Shown here piece by piece: positions 6,823 to 9,905 of a stretch of 9,905 bases of DNA (positions within the stretch are counted from its first letter, which is position 1; every line of letters starts with the position of its first letter). Position numbers and translations under genes: made by a program. The stretch comes from Lachnospiraceae bacterium (lineage in GTDB: Bacteria > Bacillota_A > Clostridia > Lachnospirales > Lachnospiraceae): positions 1 through 9,905 of the forward strand of contig JAISHZ010000357.1 in assembly GCA_031262285.1 (NCBI GenBank). The letters run 5' to 3'. The notes beneath the pieces are model-generated. The model was not told the DNA's origin. It searched no databases and saw only the letters and a list, made by a program, of their open reading frames with translations.

Positions 6823-7593
6823 TCATTCGGGCGGCGAATACGCAACATAGCAAAGGTTCAGCCCGACCTCGCCGCTTATCCCATTTACTTTACCTTCTGA
6901 GGTATGTTGCCATATTTCATAATACCCTTGATATGTCGGTACCTTTTTGTATTCTGCAAGCCAAATGCTATCGTTTGAGAGGGAAGCAACGTCCAATTTG
7001 TCCGTAAGCCATTCTTTGGAAGCATATACACCGCTTCTGTACCCGGATGAAGTGATCGTCTTGCAAAATGCTTGTACCACTGCCGTACGCTGCGCAGCGG
7101 TAAATTCTTCTGCCTCGCTTACTTCCTCCACACTTCCCAAATTCATAAAGATCGGAAAATCAATGTCATACGCGGCGACAAGGTGCAAAGCGGCGGATGC
7201 ATCCTCCACTGCTTCTACTTCGTTATGTGCCTGTGAAGAAAAAGACACGCCCACCTCTAAGCCGACCGACTGTGCTCCTTGGATATTTGCAGCAAACTTT
7301 GCATCCTCAATCAGACTACCGCTTACCACGCCCCGATATCCTGCTCGAAGGATGACAAAAGAAACCCCTGCTGCTTTGACTTTCTCCCAGTCAATCTCAC
7401 CATTCGTAGCAGACAGATTTACTCCTGCTCTTACGTTTGCACTCGTTTCCAACAACGTCTTACTCTGTGTCCTGTCGCCTTCTGCTTTGGCATCTATCAC
7501 TTGCGCATCTTCCGCTGCCGCATCAATCTGAGTTTCATTGCGAATCAGTAACGCGATATCGCTGATCATCTGATATTCAACACGTTCTTTCAC
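6823..7593 (-). CDS. GH25 lysozyme-like domain, catalytic residues replaced; probable 3' half of a split gene
   Basis: Residues about 55-256 (counted from the GTG at 7593) match the glycoside hydrolase 25 fold, whose members cleave peptidoglycan glycan chains as muramidases. Recognisable parts are GEIDWEKVKAAGV (65-77), RAGYRG (83-88), GYRSGVYASKEWL (184-196), SIWLAEY (209-215) and EIWQHTSEGKVNGISG (226-241). The acidic active-site residues are gone: the usual GIDVS is GVNLS (N59), the DxE pair in the IFxDxE strand is NLG (N151, G153), and the Asp of NVDMN is G244. The domain is therefore probably not a hydrolase; glycan binding is one possible role. The first 50 residues form a polar, Ala/Glu/Asp-rich linker. 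Neither the GTG start nor the ATG at 7569 has a convincing ribosome binding site. The frame continues upstream through ten sense codons to the TAG that ends the preceding frame, so this is best read as the 3' part of one interrupted gene. It ends in TGA. Confidence 0.8.
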   Translation of the reverse strand: MKERVEYQMISDIALLIRNETQIDAAAEDAQVIDAKAEGDRTQSKTLLETSANVRAGVNLSATNGEIDWEKVKAAGVSFVILRAGYRGVVSGSLIEDAKFAANIQGAQSVGLEVGVSFSSQAHNEVEAVEDASAALHLVAAYDIDFPIFMNLGSVEEVSEAEEFTAAQRTAVVQAFCKTITSSGYRSGVYASKEWLTDKLDVASLSNDSIWLAEYKKVPTYQGYYEIWQHTSEGKVNGISGEVGLNLCYVAYSPPE

Positions 7594-7623
7594 ACTGGCG
7601 CTAGTCTGTGCGTCTGTTACGAT

Positions 7624-7626
7624 CTA
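7624..7626 (-). other. In-frame TAG separating membrane-anchored stalk from GH25-like domain
   Basis: The upstream frame ends ...LLPIEE-TAG and the same frame reads on as IVTDAQTSAS and then VKERVEYQMISDI without another stop until 6823. From memory of related anchored GH25 proteins, a beta-domain ending near PxEGYxVP leads directly into a VKxKVEY...ISDI segment, so the TAG plausibly stands where a Tyr codon (TAT or TAC) would be. A single-base change would explain it. A sequencing error, a true nonsense mutation and translational readthrough all remain possible. Confidence 0.7.
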
Positions 7627-8103
7627 CTCTTCTATCGGCAGTAATTCCACTTGCACTTCGCTCGGTTGTAAGTCCCCAATATAGATCACGCCATCAAGAT
7701 CCAAATCTGTGTAGTCGTCTTGTGCATTTAATCGTACCGTAAATCGCTTGCCTGTAACCAATTCTCCTGCATAATTTTGTATTTGAATGCGCAAATCTTT
7801 TTCAATACTATTGATAGAAAGAAAAAGTTTCTTTTGTTTTTCCAAAATATCAGCGATCACAGGATCTGTCTCTTCATCAAAGAAAGCATCTTGATCTAAA
7901 TATGCATATAGATCGTCTCCGATCTGCCCCTGCGCTCTTGGCGGTAATTGTGGTGTAAAGGGGACAGTTACCACACTCTCCTCATTGGGTTGTTGTGTAG
8001 TGTCTGTTTTGTGCCGCAAATTTTGATAAAGCACCACAAGAGTAAGCAAACCAATTACCAACACCACCAACAAAACGACGCGTTTACGCAGATTAGAGTC
8101 CAT
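7624..8103 (-). CDS. Membrane-anchored SpaA-like stalk protein; probable 5' half of a split GH25 gene
   Basis: This 159-residue product has a short basic N-terminus (MDSNLRKR) and one strong hydrophobic segment at about 9-26 with no clear signal peptidase site, so it is probably a type II membrane protein with its bulk outside. Residues 30-60 form a polar, Pro/Gln/Thr-rich spacer. Residues about 90-158 resemble one small SpaA/Cna-B-like beta domain: [27 protein letters not shown] (113-125), then [15 protein letters not shown] (131-145) and QVELLP. The segment 133-144 also fits an EF-hand loop pattern (D133, D135, D137, G138, I140, D144). The ATG at 8103 overlaps the end of rmlA by 11 bases, with GAGG at 8110-8113 as ribosome binding site. 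The frame stops at TAG and resumes as the GH25-like domain, so alone it would be an anchored stalk without its cargo. I do not know its function; the anchoring is well supported. Confidence 0.8.
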   Translation of the reverse strand: MDSNLRKRVVLLVVLVIGLLTLVVLYQNLRHKTDTTQQPNEESVVTVPFTPQLPPRAQGQIGDDLYAYLDQDAFFDEETDPVIADILEKQKKLFLSINSIEKDLRIQIQNYAGELVTGKRFTVRLNAQDDYTDLDLDGVIYIGDLQPSEVQVELLPIEE

Positions 8104-8962
8104 CCGCTACCTCGACCAGATACTTTCCATATTCTGTTTTTAACAAAGGTTCTGCCAAGCATAGCAACTGCTCTTTGGATATAAAATGATTTTTGTAGGC
8201 GATTTCTTCTATACACGAGATATACAAACCTTGTCGCTTTTGGAACGCCGCCACAAAGTCTGCCGCGTCCAACAAAGAATCATGGCTTCCCGTATCCAAC
8301 CACGCAAACCCTCTGCCAAGCGTCTCCACACGTAGGGTTCCTCTACGTAGATATTCATTGTTGATACTGGTGATCTCAATCTCTCCGCGTTTGGACGGTT
8401 TTACCTCTCGTGCGATCGCTACCACGTCATTGTCATAAAAGTACAGTCCCGGTACTGCGTAATTACTTTTGGGTTTGTCCGGCTTTTCCTCGATGGAGAT
8501 TGCCTTACCATCACGATCAAACTCCACCACACCATACTCTTTGGGATCTCTCACATAATATCCAAAAATGGTAGCACCGACAGAATTCTTGACGATTTTG
8601 CGCAAAATACCGGAAAAGCTTTGTCCATAAAATATATTATCCCCCAAAATCATCGCTACAGAATCAGAGCCGATAAAGTCCGCGCCGATCAAAAAAGCAT
8701 CTGCCAATCCACGTGGCGTCGGCTGAACTGCATAGGAAATCTGCATCCCCAGTTGAGAGCCATCGCCAAGCAAGAGTTCAAATACCGGAACGTCTCTTGG
8801 TGTCGATATGATTAAAACTTCGGTAATGCCTGCCAACATAAGTGTAGATAGCGGATAATAGATCATTGGTTTATCATATACCGGCATAATTTGCTTTGAA
8901 ATCGCTTTTGTCAGCGGATATAAACGAGTACCGGAGCCTCCCGCTAATAAAATACCTTTCAT
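8093..8962 (-). CDS. rmlA: Glucose-1-phosphate thymidylyltransferase
   Basis: RmlA (RfbA) joins glucose 1-phosphate and dTTP to give dTDP-glucose and pyrophosphate, the first step toward dTDP-L-rhamnose. The 289 residues are the standard size of the bacterial enzyme. The nucleotide-binding N-terminus is [18 protein letters not shown] with the following [14 protein letters not shown]; other landmarks are [11 protein letters not shown] (80-90), ILGDNIFYG (105-113) with the metal-binding Asp, VVEFD (145-149), [11 protein letters not shown] (156-166), KRGEIEIT (191-198) and [13 protein letters not shown] (221-233). All expected motifs are intact. The start ATG 8962 has AGGAG at 8970-8974, seven bases upstream, and lies 19 bases after rmlB. 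The stop overlaps the start of the membrane-anchored stalk gene by 11 bases, which suggests coupled translation. In this family dTDP-rhamnose commonly inhibits the enzyme, though nothing in this sequence tests that. Confidence 0.98.
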   Translation of the reverse strand: MKGILLAGGSGTRLYPLTKAISKQIMPVYDKPMIYYPLSTLMLAGITEVLIISTPRDVPVFELLLGDGSQLGMQISYAVQPTPRGLADAFLIGADFIGSDSVAMILGDNIFYGQSFSGILRKIVKNSVGATIFGYYVRDPKEYGVVEFDRDGKAISIEEKPDKPKSNYAVPGLYFYDNDVVAIAREVKPSKRGEIEITSINNEYLRRGTLRVETLGRGFAWLDTGSHDSLLDAADFVAAFQKRQGLYISCIEEIAYKNHFISKEQLLCLAEPLLKTEYGKYLVEVADGL

Positions 8963-8981
8963 AGATGTTCTCCTATATTCC

Positions 8982-9905
8982 TTATTTCACATGATACATT
9001 TCTTCATAATACTTCTGATATTCACCGCTGGTAATGTGGTTCATCCACTCTTCATGCTCAAAATACCAAGCGATTGTTTTGCGTATCCCTTCTCGAAACA
9101 TCGTTTCCGGCTCCCAACCAATCTCCTTTTTGATTTTGTCCGGTGCGATCGCGTAGCGTCGGTCATGTCCTTTGCGATCTTCCACAAAAGTAATCAAATC
9201 TTGCGTCATATAAGCAGCACGAGGATCTATATCAGGTAGCATATCTCGTAAGGTGTCTAAGATAATGGTGATTATTTCCATATTAGTCTTTTCATTGTGC
9301 CCGCCGATATTGTACGTTTCAAACAATCGTCCTTGCTCCTGTACCATATCGATCGCTTTCGCATGATCTTCTACATACAGCCAATCGCGTACATTTAATC
9401 CATCCCCATATACAGGAAGCTTTTTACCCGATAACGCATTGTGAATCATCAGTGGTATGAGCTTCTCCGGAAATTGATAGGGACCATAATTGTTTGAACA
9501 ATTGGTAATATTCGCTGGAAAGCGGTAGGTGTCCATATAGGAACGAACAAGCATATCTGAGCCCGCTTTGCTGGCAGCATAAGGACTGTGGGGGGCATAT
9601 GGCGTCGTCTCATAGAAATATTCGCCGTCTTTCTCCAAAGAGCCATAAACTTCATCTGTAGAAATATGAAGGAATTTCTTATCCGGTAAAAACGTTCCGT
9701 CCGGTAGTTCCCACGCTTTTTTCGCACAGTTTAAGAGTACTGCTGTTCCGCAAACATTTGTTTGTACAAATAGTTCCGGATCTCGTATGCTGCGATCTAC
9801 GTGAGTCTGTGCCGCAAAATGAACCACGCGGTCAATCTCGTTTTCTTCGAAAATCTTCGTGATCGTTTCCTTGTCGCAGATATCAGCCTCAAAAAACGCG
9901 TAATT
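8982..9905 (-). CDS. rmlB: dTDP-glucose 4,6-dehydratase (5' end beyond window)
   Basis: RmlB (RfbB) is an NAD-dependent short-chain dehydrogenase that converts dTDP-glucose to dTDP-4-keto-6-deoxyglucose, the second step of dTDP-L-rhamnose synthesis. The frame runs in from the right edge: 307 residues are visible and roughly the first 50, including the glycine-rich NAD site, are missing. Visible marks, numbered from the edge, are [23 protein letters not shown] (28-40), the catalytic HISTDEVYG (80-88), [11 protein letters not shown] (107-117) with the Tyr109/Lys113 pair, [17 protein letters not shown] (135-151), [17 protein letters not shown] (165-181), [11 protein letters not shown] (198-208) and [13 protein letters not shown] (240-252). 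The stretch at about 222-239 is longer than in the enterobacterial enzyme. A GTG codon at 9827 could be mistaken for the start, but the upstream 26 codons clearly belong to the family. It is the first of the operon genes visible; the promoter lies outside. Confidence 0.97.
   Translation of the reverse strand, partial: NYAFFEADICDKETITKIFEENEIDRVVHFAAQTHVDRSIRDPELFVQTNVCGTAVLLNCAKKAWELPDGTFLPDKKFLHISTDEVYGSLEKDGEYFYETTPYAPHSPYAASKAGSDMLVRSYMDTYRFPANITNCSNNYGPYQFPEKLIPLMIHNALSGKKLPVYGDGLNVRDWLYVEDHAKAIDMVQEQGRLFETYNIGGHNEKTNMEIITIILDTLRDMLPDIDPRAAYMTQDLITFVEDRKGHDRRYAIAPDKIKKEIGWEPETMFREGIRKTIAWYFEHEEWMNHITSGEYQKYYEEMYHVK

Noticed and set aside
6800..6830. Promoter with TATGAT as -10 element upstream of rmlC
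   Set aside because: No -35-like hexamer occurs at suitable spacing; the region there is GC-rich and unlike TTGACA.
6947..7531. 194-codon plus-strand open frame opposite the GH25-like gene
   Set aside because: Its Ser/Ala/Thr-rich product matches no family I recognise and lies entirely antisense to a frame with clear GH25 motifs; it is a shadow.
7624..7626. Pyrrolysine or reassigned TAG code
   Set aside because: Other genes here use TAA, TGA and TAG as ordinary stops (the ABC ATPase ends in TAG at its expected length), and no supporting machinery is visible in the window.

Overview
The window is a compact, single-direction gene cluster for building and exporting a rhamnose-containing surface polysaccharide. 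All nine reading frames I support lie on the minus strand, so transcription runs from the right end of the window to the left. Purine-rich AAGGAG/GGGAGG ribosome binding sites, moderate GC, TTG/GTG start candidates and a TagGH-like ABC exporter suggest a low-to-moderate GC Gram-positive, most likely a Clostridia-type Firmicute. I infer this from protein style; no marker gene is present.

Layout in transcription order. 9905-8982: dTDP-glucose 4,6-dehydratase (rmlB), cut by the right edge. 8962-8093: glucose-1-phosphate thymidylyltransferase (rmlA). 8103-7624 and 7593-6823: a membrane-anchored stalk and a GH25 lysozyme-like domain. These two lie in the same frame, separated by one TAG and ten sense codons, and look like one gene split by a nonsense codon. 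6822-6711: a 112-base non-coding leader with two hairpins. 6710-6150: dTDP-4-dehydrorhamnose 3,5-epimerase (rmlC). 6169-5174: ABC-2 permease (Wzm/TagG type). 5135-3798: ABC ATPase with a C-terminal Wzt-type domain. 3737-1638: a 699-residue protein with a SAM methyltransferase domain, an apparent kinase-like domain and a beta-rich tail. 1641-1: a tandem family-2 glycosyltransferase running off the left edge; its frame is open from its ATG to base 1. No stretch longer than about 112 bases lacks a gene.

How it works together (inference from families). RmlA, RmlB and RmlC make dTDP-4-keto-rhamnose; the reductase RmlD is not in the window and may lie just outside. The glycosyltransferase extends a lipid-linked chain, which the Wzm/Wzt pair exports. 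The methyltransferase/kinase-like protein sits directly between the Wzt-type ATPase and the glycosyltransferase. In Gram-negative O8/O9a O-antigen systems, a methyltransferase-kinase (WbdD) caps the chain and the Wzt C-terminal domain recognises the cap; the gene set here suggests a Gram-positive counterpart.

The most unusual points are: (1) the in-frame TAG in the anchored GH25-like gene; (2) loss of the expected acidic active-site residues in that GH25 domain; (3) the WbdD-like methyltransferase plus kinase-like architecture beside a Wzt with a C-terminal domain; (4) the structured leader in front of rmlC; (5) the two extra N-terminal membrane segments on the permease.
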